Of a stretch of 64,000 nucleotides of DNA, positions 1 through 10,050 are shown piece after piece (the stretch's first letter is position 1; every line of letters starts with the position of its first letter). This DNA comes from Sinotaia quadrata (taxonomy: Eukaryota > Mollusca > Gastropoda > Architaenioglossa > Viviparidae). The notes beneath the pieces are model-generated. The model saw only the letters and a list, made by a program, of their open reading frames with translations, made no database searches and was not told where the DNA came from. The position numbers and the translations under genes were made by a program. Location: contig CM054179.1 in NCBI GenBank assembly GCA_028829895.1, positions 114,271,721 to 114,335,720 on the forward strand. The letters run 5' to 3'.

Positions 1-278
1 TGTCTGTATACTACTTTAACGGGGCGTTTGTTCGAAAAGTTTCATTTGGTCTTCAGGCATAAATATGTTTGTTGAGTTTAGCATTCTCAGACTATCTTCA
101 CGCCCAGCTATATAAAATAAATAAGGATCTGGAAGGGGCTGCGACGCTGCCTGATAAATTTCGAACTAAGTGGTAGTTATCAACATTATTATAAATTATC
201 TCACAGACATGAACTAGGCAGACACTCAGAATAGTTCGTTATCACATAGAGGCTTTTTTTCAATCGACTTTTAGGTAC
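1..278. other. Left flank, no gene seen
   Basis: No coding or RNA feature is seen. The last part, from about 250, matches the sequence just left of the AAT tract at about 28665-28690, so the left edge of the duplicated Ig-cassette segment is about 250. Confidence 0.5.
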
Positions 279-300
279 AATAATAATAATAATAATAAAT
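279..300. repeat. AAT microsatellite, 5' junction of the LINE
   Basis: A run of AAT/TAA triplets abuts the 5' end of LINE coding sequence. The same flanking sequence (TTAGGTAC then AAT repeats) occurs at about 28685-28702 without the LINE. This tract is therefore the target into which the LINE inserted. Confidence 0.8.
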
Positions 301-699
301 TGGACAGCAAATGAAATAAATGAACTGGACAGGAAAACAAGAAAACTACTCACAATACATAAAGCCTTACACACCAAAGCAGACGCAGACAGGCTCTATG
401 TATCTCGAAAAATCGGAGGCCGAGGTCTCAAGAAAATCAAACATGTCATTGGCCTTGTGGACTTCATCTGGAATAACAACAAAGATGATCCACTGATAGA
501 AGCAGTAAAGAAGAGTGGACTATTCCAACCCCCAGAAACAGACAAAGAAACATGGAAGAAAACAACGAAGCAAGAACTAGCACATACCTGGAGCCAGAAA
601 CCTCTGCATGGCCAGTATGTACGACAAGCCGACGAAATATCAACAAAGCAATCAACGTACAAATGGTTGAAAGAGGCAGGATTGAAAGCAGAAACAGAA
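301..699 (+). pseudogene. R2-superclade LINE, ORF upstream part, 5'-truncated and interrupted
   Basis: This is a fragment of a non-LTR retrotransposon ORF, open from 301 to 699 in the frame of the ATG at 457. It encodes the region after the reverse-transcriptase thumb, with the IGGRGL-type motif (residues 36-41 from 301) that is common in R2-like proteins. The reverse-transcriptase palm is missing, so the copy was 5'-truncated on insertion. The ORF stops at the LTR element at 700 and resumes in the same frame at 9319 once one CAGAA copy is removed. Family placement rests mainly on the C-terminal part at 9319-9981. A dead copy. Confidence 0.75.
695..699. repeat. Target-site duplication CAGAA (left)
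   Basis: CAGAA precedes the left LTR at 700 and recurs at 9314-9318 after the right LTR. Removing one copy restores the LINE reading frame exactly, which independently confirms a 5-bp target duplication. Confidence 0.9.
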
Positions 700-1095
700 T
701 GTCACAGGAAATGAGGGACCGAAATTATATTTTATTTCATTTTAAAAAACCGCTAACAAAACTAATTGAAGTAATCCGAGTTTTGTTATTTTTCGTATGT
801 AGCATGTAACTTCCAGTAACGGTCACCTAAGATCTCTTTAGTAGACAGACGTTCGTGACGCAGTGTGTGTCAATTATCATATTGAATATATATATTAGTT
901 TATGAAGAATATGTATATTAAATAAATTGGGACAACTGCGCACTACGGTCACATGTTGTTGACGAGAGAAATGGCCAGTGCGCATTAGAATTGACCACAG
1001 AAAAGCGTGCATCACGATTACCACTATATATCCAAGGCAAAAATCATGTCACACGGCATAGCTTCTGGAAAGTTCTGGAAACCTTCAGTGAAAGC

Positions 1096-1103
1096 TATAT
1101 AAG
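1096..1103 (+). promoter_or_regulatory. TATA box of the LTR promoter
   Basis: TATATAAG lies about 400 bp into the LTR, the expected kind of U3 promoter site. The identical site in the 3' LTR is at 7979-7986. Confidence 0.6.
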
Positions 1104-2206
1104 AGGCAAAATGAAGACTTTATTCTCAATGTTGAAAACGTCGATTCGTCTGAAGCCAGTCTAACTTCACGTATGAATTATCTCATGTACAGAGATTTCA
1201 TAAAGGAAAGCTGCAATAATCTCTTTCCATCCGTTTTCCATCCGTCTGATGCCATATATTGAGTAACGAGGCAAAATTACTCAGTATAACTTTTGGCAAA
1301 GTGGAAAGTTCACTGTCAAGAAGAATCCATGCATGCGACGCTGGTTGTATGCAGTTAACGACACGAGGGACCAATTTGTTCTCCCCCCTGTCTGAGTTGG
1401 TTTGGCAGATCTATGCCGCTATTGGGAGGCTAGCACCGTGATCGTCTCAGACATCCGGATTTCTACACTCAATGTAATGCGACGACACATCCCACTGGAC
1501 GACTCCACCCGATAATGCTAAACGTCGTTGGGGTGTCCGTATCCACGACAACCAGAAACAGCGACAATTATCGAGACTGACAACAGTCAGTTAAATTTCA
1601 GATTTCTCCCCCGTGATAATCTGAAAGTGGTGCCTAGATTCTGCAGAATCTTCACCTGTAATGCGACGCCTCAATTGCGTCGTGATCTTCACTTTGAAGT
1701 GCCGCTTATAAGTGACGTGTGAGCTTACGTCATCTCCTTGGAACTCTGACATTAATAGTGAGTAAAAATTCGCACGGCTAACGCGCACATACTTAACTCT
1801 AGAACTCTAAGAAAATGAACACTATTATATCGTTTGCAAAATAAGAACTCTAATGTTAAAAGTAATGCTTATTTTACATGTCAACTATTGTTAAAGCGGC
1901 CCCATTTGCCGCATAAGAATTGTGTAATTAATCTTTATTTTATATTTTGAATTTCATCATTTTCATCTCCCCTTATTTCCCACAGAGTGTATGACATTGG
2001 AAAGTTGAATGAATGATTAATCACTGTGCAAAAGAGTAGTGCCCCTTTTAAATCGGGAAATAAATAACCTGATTTAAACATCTTTCAACTCTCTTGTTAT
2101 TCATAGTTTTTGAGAGGGACGAAAGAATTTGTACTATTGTTTTGCACCGTTCGTCTGTTCGTCCATTTATTCACATTTATGATACACACTCACAACACAC
2201 ACCGCC

Positions 2207-2212
2207 AATAAA
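2207..2212 (+). terminator. Polyadenylation signal AATAAA in the LTR
   Basis: AATAAA near the LTR 3' end, followed by a second A-rich TAATAAAC about 20 bp downstream. The equivalent in the 3' LTR, at 9090-9095, would end the element transcript. Confidence 0.5.
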
Positions 2213-2430
2213 ACGTTCCTTGGCATGACACTAATAAACTGGGCCCCACCCAAACATCAATGGTGTATGTCATGTGTGTCTATGTAACAACCTGACACGA
2301 CGTAGTACTGGCATACGTCACATGGGCTTTTCTTGGAGGTGCACCGGAGCAGGCCAAAAATAGACTTCACCCCTTGCATCTCTAACTTCAGCTCGGGGTC
2401 GGCTTGTAACGAGCCTCCCGTTTTGTACCA

Positions 2431-2896
2431 TCTGGTGACCACTGACCGTGATCTGACAAGGTAAATTGTGTTGTTGTAAGAAAGTGTCATCTCTTTCCTG
2501 CTTTTCTATCTCATCACCATTATGCATTGTTTATTGCATGTTAGGGCTTTGCTATTGAGACTTAGGTGAACTGGATTTTGATAAGACTTATTATTATTGT
2601 GTTGAAATAAGTTTTATTATCTTTACGCTATTATCGTTAACGCGTACCGACTCGTGTTTAGACGTACATAGATCGATATTTTGTACGCTACATTAGCAAC
2701 TGTTGTTTTGCTAATTTTGCTAACTTTGCAAATTTCCGATTAGGATTTCTTTTACTCGTGTTTGTAATAATCCTAATCACGTGGTGGCTGGTGTTCATAC
2801 GCACACCATTGCACCACTTGTGACCTACAGAGGTCAAAATCCCGCGAATATTCTAAGTCACTTTATCCATACTCGTGATAACTAGCAATTTTAAAA
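2431..2896 (+). other. Untranslated leader of the LTR element
   Basis: 466 bp between the 5' LTR and the Gag-Pol start. It holds the primer-binding site and presumably the packaging signal. No long ORF is seen. The ATG at 2897 is preceded by AAAA and opens the long ORF. Confidence 0.7.
2433..2450 (+). other. Candidate tRNA primer-binding site
   Basis: TGGTGACCACTGACCGTG starts two bases after the 5' LTR. It begins with TGG, the complement of tRNA CCA. I cannot name the tRNA. Confidence 0.55.
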
Positions 2897-5800
2897 ATGG
2901 CCGAGCTAGTAAACATAAAGAAAGAACTCATGGCTATGGGTAGAGAATTCGGGTATGAGAAAGCCGAGTTAAAGAAATACGTGGATGAGGAGATAGCTAA
3001 ATGGTATGTTGCGAAAGAAAATGAGGCGAAAGAGGCTATAGAGCTAGAAGATAAGAGACAGATAGCTAAACATCTAGAGATGCAAACTCTGAGAGAGCTA
3101 GAAGAAAAAAGATCGAAAGAAGCTATAGAGCTAGAAGAAAAGAGACAGGTAGCTAAGGATTTAGAGATGCGAACTTTGAGAGAGCTAGAAGATAAGAGAG
3201 AGTTAGCTAAACAGCTAAACCTGCAAAACCTGAGAGAGCTAGAGGAAAAAAGAGCGAAAGAGGCTAGAGAACTAGAGGATAGAAAAAATGAGCTAGAGGA
3301 AAAAAGAGCGAAAGAGGCGAGAGATTTTAAAGAGAAAGAAATCCAAGATATGAGAGAAATAGAGTTATTAAAGATTCAGTCTGCTAGGGATTTAGAAGAT
3401 AAAAGGCAGGAAGTAGAAGAGAAAAAGCTTAAGTTAAAAGCTAGAGCACATCAGGAACAGCTTGAATTAGCTAAGCAAGAGGTAACAGCTAGAGAGAAGT
3501 TGTTAGATGGGACTGCTAAGCAACAGGCCGAGTTAAATAAACCCCGTACACGGCTAGCTTTCTTTAACCCTGAAGTCGAGACGATTGACGAGTTTCTGAC
3601 ACGCTTTGACAGTTTCATTGCCAACTTTAATTACACTGACATTGAAAAGAAACAACAACTCGGTCAAATACTTCAAGGTGAAAGCTCGCGCGCATTTACT
3701 GATCTAACGCGCGATCCCGCTATTACTTATGCAGATCGCAAAACGGGTTTGATGCGTACTTTTCAATGTACAGCAGAAGGCTTTCGAAAAATGTTTAGGA
3801 GAGCCATACCTAAAGCAAATGACACCATGCAAGCCTTCGGTACCCGGTTACGCCATTATCTTGATAGATGGATTGATTTGACAGACATCCGGAAGACATA
3901 TGAGGGCCTATTTGATTTGATATTAAGAGATCAATTTCTCCATATTGCTCCGCCTGCAATGACGACATATTTGCAGCGAAATCCCCCGACTAACTTCAGT
4001 GATATGTTGAAGCTAGCAGACACGTATAATGATTACCCTGATCCGGTAATTACGAGGAGTGCACCACGCCCTCCTCTTACAAATCGGCAGAAGTATACAC
4101 CGAAACCGAACCGACCAATGACGAAATCGGAAAAACCCGAACCGGTACAGCGGACATACACTAAGTCACAAGACGTACGACGTCACACACGTGACTCCCC
4201 ACCTATGACATGTTACACTTGCAAAGGGAAGGGGCATAGTTCTCAGAACTGTCCCAGTCCACGTGATGTAAAGGTATGCACTGAAACAGGTGCAACTCTA
4301 AAGACCCAACAGGCTACAGTAAACGGACAAAAAGTCAAAATACTGGTCGATACAGGCGCGTCCATAAGCTGCATAAATGCTAAACTTGTACGCCCTGAAC
4401 AGTATCTAAGAGGTAGTGTCCGCATTCGATGTGTTATGGGACACCTTAGTACATGTCCAAGAGCCACGGTACATGTTACGTCATCCGTATTCTCCGGTAC
4501 AGTCACCGCCGCAGTAATAAGAGACATGCAGTTCGGATTCATACTATCACCCGGGCAGTGTGACGCACACACTGATGGCATCTATCCTGTTCTCCCCGTA
4601 ACCACTAGAGCACAACGGGAACGTAGTAAACAAGGACCCCCAGCTCTAAAGATAGTCGAGAACACATTTCCGCAGTTGACCCCAAGTCAACTCAGTCACC
4701 TGCAGCAGGAGGACAAAAGCTTGTCCTCAATGCTAAAGCTGGCACGGAAAAACACTATTACGTCCAGCAAGTACGCGACAATTACGTATTTCCTGAAGGA
4801 CGGACTAGCGTTTCGGCGCACCGACTTTAAGGAAAATGATACTAGAAGCACCACGTGTTTATTTACCCCTACACCACTCAGACAGCTGATTCTTAGCTTT
4901 GCACACGACTCAATCATGTCCGGACATCAGGGCGCACGTCGCACTGAACAACGGATTCGCGAGGACTTTTTTTGGCCAGGCCTGAGTAGGGATGTTCGCT
5001 CGTACGTTCGTACATGTACGCAGTGTCAACAACATATTGACCGAGGGCGTGTCAGTCGAGTTCCCCTCGAGATAGTACCAACAGTAGAGGAACCATTCCT
5101 AAAAGTCGCAGTAGACATTATTGGCCCAATCATTCCCGCGGCCGAAGGAGGATATCGCTATATCCTAACAATCGTGGATTTTGCAACACGATATCCAGAA
5201 GCAGTCGCATTAAAGGGCAACACAGCGATCGAAGTCGCAGACGCTTTAATAGACGTATTTTCTCGTACGGGCGTACCTCGAGAAATATTGAGTGACCAGG
5301 GCACTCAATTCACCTCAGCAATGATGGCTGAAACAATGCGTCTACTAGCGTGTAAACAGTTGTTCTCATCACCATATCACGCTCAGTCTAATGGTGCCGT
5401 TGAACGTTTCAACGGTACGATAAAGAAAATGTTAATTAAAATGGCTTCGGAACAACCCGACCAGTGGCCACGTTTTCTAGCACCATTACTCTTCGCGTAT
5501 CGCGAACTCCCACAAGAGAGTACGGGCTATTCACCGTTCCAACTACTATACGGCAGACAACCTCGTGGTCCCCTTAAGCTAATAAAAGAAACATGGGTCA
5601 AGGGAGACATTGTGACTGATGGTAAAGATGTTCACACATACGTAGCCGAACTACGTCAACGTCTGACCGAGACATGTCACTTAGCACAGGAAAACATTCG
5701 CGAAAAACAACCCCGATACAAGCGAAATTTTGACCGTACTGCTGTGGAACGTAACCTCGAACCAGGTCAGCTCGTGTTACTCTTGCGGCCCACGCATAAC

Positions 5801-7453
5801 AACCGCATGCAAATGCACTGGCGTGGACCCTATCGCGTTATTAAGCGTGTGAAGCAGAACGACTACAGCATACAGATAGGAAATAAGCAGAAAACCTATC
5901 ACATAAATATGCTCAAGCGTTACTATGAACGCAGCGACGAACAGATACAAAGCGTGAATGTCGCACTGATGCAATTGGAAGACTCCAATTTCAGAACAGA
6001 CATGATGTCCGCCGAAACCCAGCCTAACTCCGCAGTTACAGTCGATCAAGTCGAGATTGACTCGAACTTAACTGTCGAACAGCGCGACGCAATGTCAAAG
6101 CTCTTACACAGACACGCGCGCATATTCACCAACCAACCGGGCCACTCAGATTTGGTTGAACACCGCATCAAACTTTTAAGTGACAAACCGATACGCTTAA
6201 AACAATACCCACAGAAATATGAGAGCACAAAGTACATAGCAGAACAGGTGCGTGAAATGCAAAAACAGGGCGTGATTGAACAGTCAATCTCCCCATATTC
6301 ATCACCGGTCGTCTTAGTTAAAAAGAAAGACGGTACGCTTCGTTTTTGTGTGGACTACAGACAGTTAAATGAGATAACTGAATTCGATGCGGAACCTATT
6401 CCAAATCAGGACGAATTATTCGCAAAACTAACTAAGGCACATTACTTTTCGAAGTTTGACATGTGCAAAGGGTACTGGCAACTGTCAGTTGCTATTGACG
6501 ACAGACCAAAAACAGCCTTTCCAACCCCGCTAGGCTTATTTCAGTTTTGCCGACTACCGTTCGGACTAGCGAACGCACCCGCAACATTCGCGCGCTTCAT
6601 GCGAAAATTACCGTTAGAGAGCGTTGACGCATTGAATTTCTTTGATGACATACTGGTAGCAACAGGAACATGGGACCAACATTTATCCTCAGTGGGTGGT
6701 CTACTTGATATTCTCGAGCGCCATAAATTGACCGTGAAACCCACCAAAGTACGCGCGGGCTTTCGAGAGATTGAATTTCTTGGCCATATCATAAGTGACG
6801 GACAAATAGGCCCTAATCTAGACTTAACTGCAGCCATTCGTGACATGACCTTACCGACTACAAAGAAACAGGTCAGGGCAGTTTTGGGGCTAGTGGGGTA
6901 CTACCGAAAATTTGTCCCAAACTTCAGTACGCTTCTTAAACCACTGACGGACTTAACTGGGAACAAACAACCCACGAAAATACGATGGACGGCAGAGTGT
7001 AGCACCGCCCTCGAAAAGGTGAAGGACATCTTGACCAGTAAACCCGTCCTACAGTTACCAGACTTTGACAAGAGATTTATTGTCAGGACCGACGCATCAG
7101 ACGAAGGCCTCGGTGCCATACTTCTCCAAGAGACAGATGACAAATACCTACCGGTAGCATACGCTTCTAAGAAACTGTTAGATCGTGAGACACGGTATTC
7201 TACGATTGAAAAAGAGTGCTTAGCAATCGTATGGGCACTCAAGAAATTTAGTGCTTATCTGTACTCTAAACCATTCATCCTGCAGTGCGATCATAAGCCG
7301 CTTACATATCTGCGCACTAGCATGTACGATAACGCTAGGCTAACTAGATGGACACTCCTGCTACAGGAGTATAGCTTCGTTGTCGAACACATCGCGGGCC
7401 GAGAAAATTCGGGTGCCGATGCATTATCCCGGCATGCCATAACCGCGATATAA
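2897..7453 (+). CDS. gag-pol: Gag-Pol polyprotein (coiled-coil Gag, PR, INT, RT, RNase H)
   Basis: One uninterrupted 1518-residue ORF. Residues about 20-215 are a highly charged Glu/Lys/Arg coiled coil with repeated ELEEKR/ELEDKR units. Residues about 220-430 are Gag. A CCHC zinc knuckle lies at 439-452. The protease has LVDTGAS with Asp485. The integrase zinc finger is H670, H677, C707 and C710; the catalytic triad D740, D800, E836 has the exact DD35E spacing; a GPY/F-type WRGPYRV follows. Reverse transcriptase comes next, with Asp1188 and FFDD (1250-1251), then RNase H with TDAS (Asp1399). The protein would copy element RNA and integrate the cDNA. Gag and Pol are fused in one frame with no visible frameshift or stop suppression, so a protease must separate them. 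Gypsy by RT/RH sequence; copia-like only in domain order. Confidence 0.95.
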   Translation: MAELVNIKKELMAMGREFGYEKAELKKYVDEEIAKWYVAKENEAKEAIELEDKRQIAKHLEMQTLRELEEKRSKEAIELEEKRQVAKDLEMRTLRELEDKRELAKQLNLQNLRELEEKRAKEARELEDRKNELEEKRAKEARDFKEKEIQDMREIELLKIQSARDLEDKRQEVEEKKLKLKARAHQEQLELAKQEVTAREKLLDGTAKQQAELNKPRTRLAFFNPEVETIDEFLTRFDSFIANFNYTDIEKKQQLGQILQGESSRAFTDLTRDPAITYADRKTGLMRTFQCTAEGFRKMFRRAIPKANDTMQAFGTRLRHYLDRWIDLTDIRKTYEGLFDLILRDQFLHIAPPAMTTYLQRNPPTNFSDMLKLADTYNDYPDPVITRSAPRPPLTNRQKYTPKPNRPMTKSEKPEPVQRTYTKSQDVRRHTRDSPPMTCYTCKGKGHSSQNCPSPRDVKVCTETGATLKTQQATVNGQKVKILVDTGASISCINAKLVRPEQYLRGSVRIRCVMGHLSTCPRATVHVTSSVFSGTVTAAVIRDMQFGFILSPGQCDAHTDGIYPVLPVTTRAQRERSKQGPPALKIVENTFPQLTPSQLSHLQQEDKSLSSMLKLARKNTITSSKYATITYFLKDGLAFRRTDFKENDTRSTTCLFTPTPLRQLILSFAHDSIMSGHQGARRTEQRIREDFFWPGLSRDVRSYVRTCTQCQQHIDRGRVSRVPLEIVPTVEEPFLKVAVDIIGPIIPAAEGGYRYILTIVDFATRYPEAVALKGNTAIEVADALIDVFSRTGVPREILSDQGTQFTSAMMAETMRLLACKQLFSSPYHAQSNGAVERFNGTIKKMLIKMASEQPDQWPRFLAPLLFAYRELPQESTGYSPFQLLYGRQPRGPLKLIKETWVKGDIVTDGKDVHTYVAELRQRLTETCHLAQENIREKQPRYKRNFDRTAVERNLEPGQLVLLLRPTHNNRMQMHWRGPYRVIKRVKQNDYSIQIGNKQKTYHINMLKRYYERSDEQIQSVNVALMQLEDSNFRTDMMSAETQPNSAVTVDQVEIDSNLTVEQRDAMSKLLHRHARIFTNQPGHSDLVEHRIKLLSDKPIRLKQYPQKYESTKYIAEQVREMQKQGVIEQSISPYSSPVVLVKKKDGTLRFCVDYRQLNEITEFDAEPIPNQDELFAKLTKAHYFSKFDMCKGYWQLSVAIDDRPKTAFPTPLGLFQFCRLPFGLANAPATFARFMRKLPLESVDALNFFDDILVATGTWDQHLSSVGGLLDILERHKLTVKPTKVRAGFREIEFLGHIISDGQIGPNLDLTAAIRDMTLPTTKKQVRAVLGLVGYYRKFVPNFSTLLKPLTDLTGNKQPTKIRWTAECSTALEKVKDILTSKPVLQLPDFDKRFIVRTDASDEGLGAILLQETDDKYLPVAYASKKLLDRETRYSTIEKECLAIVWALKKFSAYLYSKPFILQCDHKPLTYLRTSMYDNARLTRWTLLLQEYSFVVEHIAGRENSGADALSRHAITAI

Positions 7454-7571
7454 ACAAGAGAGAGGATAGTCTCTCCACAGATGCGCATATAATTCCTGTG
7501 GGGACTATCGTGTGAAATAAAATTTTTTTTGTTCCTATTTGATTTCCACTCTGTGAGCTCCAATCAATTTT

Positions 7572-7581
7572 AAGAAGGGGG
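7572..7581 (+). other. Polypurine tract
   Basis: AAGAAGGGGG ends one base before the 3' LTR, where plus-strand DNA synthesis would be primed. The stretch 7454-7571 between the ORF and this site has no other recognised feature. Confidence 0.85.
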
Positions 7582-7582
7582 T

Positions 7583-9313
7583 TGTCACAGGAAATGAGGG
7601 ACCGAAATTATATTTTATTTCATTTTAAAAAACCGCTAACAAAACTAATTGAAGTAATCCGAGTTTTGTTATTTTTCGTATGTAGCATGTAACTTCCAGT
7701 AACGGTCACCTAAGATCTCTTTAGTAGACAGACGTTCGTGACGCAGTGTGTGTCAATTATCATATTGAATATATATATTAGTTTATGAAGAATATGTATA
7801 TTAAATAAATTGGGACAACTGCGCACTACGGTCACATGTTGTTGACGAGAGAAATGGCCAGTGCGCATTAGAATTGACCACAGAAAAGCGTGCATCACGA
7901 TTACCACTATATATCCAAGGCAAAAATCATGTCACACGGCATAGCTTCTGGAAAGTTCTGGAAACCTTCAGTGAAAGCTATATAAGAGGCAAAATGAAGA
8001 CTTTATTCTCAATGTTGAAAACGTCGATTCGTCTGAAGCCAGTCTAACTTCACGTATGAATTATCTCATGTACAGAGATTTCATAAAGGAAAGCTGCAAT
8101 AATCTCTTTCCATCCGTTTTCCATCCGTCTGATGCCATATATTGAGTAACGAGGCAAAATTACTCAGTATAACTTTTGGCAAAGTGGAAAGTTCACTGTC
8201 AAGAAGAATCCATGCATGCGACGCTGGTTGTATGCAGTTAACGACACGAGGGACCAATTTGTTCTCCCCCCTGTCTGAGTTGGTTTGGCAGATCTATGCC
8301 GCTATTGGGAGGCTAGCACCGTGATCGTCTCAGACATCCGGATTTCTACACTCAATGTAATGCGACGACACATCCCACTGGACGACTCCACCCGATAATG
8401 CTAAACGTCGTTGGGGTGTCCGTATCCACGACAACCAGAAACAGCGACAATTATCGAGACTGACAACAGTCAGTTAAATTTCAGATTTCTCCCCCGTGAT
8501 AATCTGAAAGTGGTGCCTAGATTCTGCAGAATCTTCACCTGTAATGCGACGCCTCAATTGCGTCGTGATCTTCACTTTGAAGTGCCGCTTATAAGTGACG
8601 TGTGAGCTTACGTCATCTCCTTGGAACTCTGACATTAATAGTGAGTAAAAATTCGCACGGCTAACGCGCACATACTTAACTCTAGAACTCTAAGAAAATG
8701 AACACTATTATATCGTTTGCAAAATAAGAACTCTAATGTTAAAAGTAATGCTTATTTTACATGTCAACTATTGTTAAAGCGGCCCCATTTGCCGCATAAG
8801 AATTGTGTAATTAATCTTTATTTTATATTTTGAATTTCATCATTTTCATCTCCCCTTATTTCCCACAGAGTGTATGACATTGGAAAGTTGAATGAATGAT
8901 TAATCACTGTGCGAAAGAGTAGTGCCCCTTTTAAATCGGGAAATAAATAACCTGATTTAAACATCTTTCAACTCTCTTGTTATTCATAGTTTTTGAGAGG
9001 GACGAAAGAATTTGTACTATTGTTTTGCACCGTTCGTCTGTTCGTCCATTTATTCACATTTATGATACACACTCACAACACACACCGTCAATAAAACGTT
9101 CCTTGGCATGACACTAATAAACTGGGCCCCACCCAAACATCAATGGTGTATGTCATGTGTGTCTATGTAACAACCTGACACGATGTAGTACTGGCATACG
9201 TCACATGGGCTTTTCTTGGAGGTGCACCGGAGCAGGCCAAAAATAGACTTCACCCCTTGCATCTCTAACTTCAGCTCGGGGTCGGCTTGTAACGAGCCTC
9301 CCGTTTTGTGACA
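7583..9313 (+). repeat. 3' LTR, 1731 bp
   Basis: The same length as the 5' LTR and almost identical to it. Runs from TGTCACAGG to TGTGACA, so the ends form a perfect 7-bp inverted repeat. Followed by CAGAA. Confidence 0.93.
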
Positions 9314-9318
9314 CAGAA
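9314..9318. repeat. Target-site duplication CAGAA (right)
   Basis: Matches 695-699. The LINE ORF resumes at 9319 in the frame it left at 699. Confidence 0.9.
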
Positions 9319-9981
9319 GCACTCATTACAGCTGCACAAGATCAAGCACTCAACACCAAATCACACAAAACGAAAATCATGAAAATTTCAAATGATTCCA
9401 AATGTAGACTCTGCAAATCCGTGGATGAGACAACAGAGCACATACTATTTGGATGTCAGGTTCTGGCTGGAACAGAATACACCAAACGACACAATGAAGT
9501 GGCAAAACACATACATAGAAATCTGTGTGAGAACTATGGCATTCAAACCCCAGAAAGAGCATGAATGCACCTACCAGAGGCAGTCACCGAAATAGAAGAC
9601 GTCAAAATACTGTGGGACTTCGAGATAAGAACAGATAGGGTGATCCCTGCACGAAGACCAGACATTGTAGTTCTCAATAAGTCCAACAGAACAGTATCAA
9701 TCATTGATGTCGCTGTTCCAACTGATAGAAACATAAGAACAAAAGAAAGAGAAAAAATAGAAAAATACCAAGACCTCAGATTAGAAATCCAGAGACTGTG
9801 GAATGTAAAAGCAGAAGTGATACCTATAGTGATAGGAGCCTTGGGGAACATAACATCTGAATTGGAAGGATACCTGAATAAACTCCCTGGAAACCACAGA
9901 ATCGCTCCACTACTCAAAGCAGCGCTCCTCGGAAGTGCCCACATCCTCCGTAAAACCTTGGATCTCCCAGAATCTTGGTAA
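9319..9981 (+). pseudogene. R2-superclade LINE, C-terminal part with zinc knuckle and restriction-like endonuclease
   Basis: Continues the frame of 301-699. A CCHC knuckle (C-x2-C-x8-H-x4-C) lies at about 9403-9456. A RPD...D segment with a Lys/Glu-rich helix, at about 9652-9770, fits the PD-(D/E)xK restriction-like endonuclease found C-terminal in R2, R4/Dong and NeSL elements. That enzyme nicks the target DNA that primes reverse transcription. An in-frame TGA at 9562-9564 breaks the ORF between the two motifs, where related proteins could carry Trp. The natural end is PESW then TAA at 9979-9981. The AAT target suggests the R4/Dong lineage, which is known to use TAA repeats; an inference. 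Confidence 0.82.
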
Positions 9982-10050
9982 GATTCCGAGACCTTGGATC
10001 ACAACCGACAGTCAATCAGAAGTCGTGGAAAGAGGCTGAATAATAATAAT
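9982..10050 (+). mobile_element. LINE 3' UTR and AAT junction
   Basis: A short 3' UTR of about 57 bp ends GTGGAAAGAGGCTG, followed by AAT triplets at 10039-10050 and then duplicated host sequence. A second tail of the same kind is at 47632-47690. No poly(A) tail is seen, as in R2-superclade elements that end in a short repeat. Confidence 0.75.

Larger units (their letters stand above)
700..2430 (+). repeat. 5' LTR, 1731 bp
   Basis: Begins TGTCACAGG. By eye it differs from the 3' LTR at three internal sites (about 2029, 2205 and 2301) plus two bases in the last seven: TGTACCA here against TGTGACA in the 3' copy. The 3' copy keeps the terminal inverted repeat TGTCACA/TGTGACA. Contains a TATA-like box and polyadenylation signals. 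Short ORFs inside it are the same in both LTRs and have no recognised similarity. Confidence 0.92.
700..9313 (+). mobile_element. Full-length Ty3/gypsy LTR retrotransposon with INT-before-RT pol order
   Basis: An 8614-bp element with two 1731-bp LTRs, a candidate primer-binding site, a 466-bp leader, one intact Gag-Pol ORF and a polypurine tract. It is flanked by the 5-bp duplication CAGAA. The reverse-transcriptase and RNase H motifs are gypsy type, but the complete integrase lies between protease and reverse transcriptase. From memory this order defines the Gmr1-like group, first reported from deuterostomes. The LTRs are almost identical and the ORF is intact, so the insertion is young and possibly competent. 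It sits inside a LINE, which itself sits in copy 1 of the duplicated Ig segment. Confidence 0.95.

Noticed and set aside
1259..1722. Short ORFs repeated at 8142-8605
   Set aside because: They are identical because they lie in the two LTRs. There is no recognised protein family and no conservation argument beyond LTR identity.
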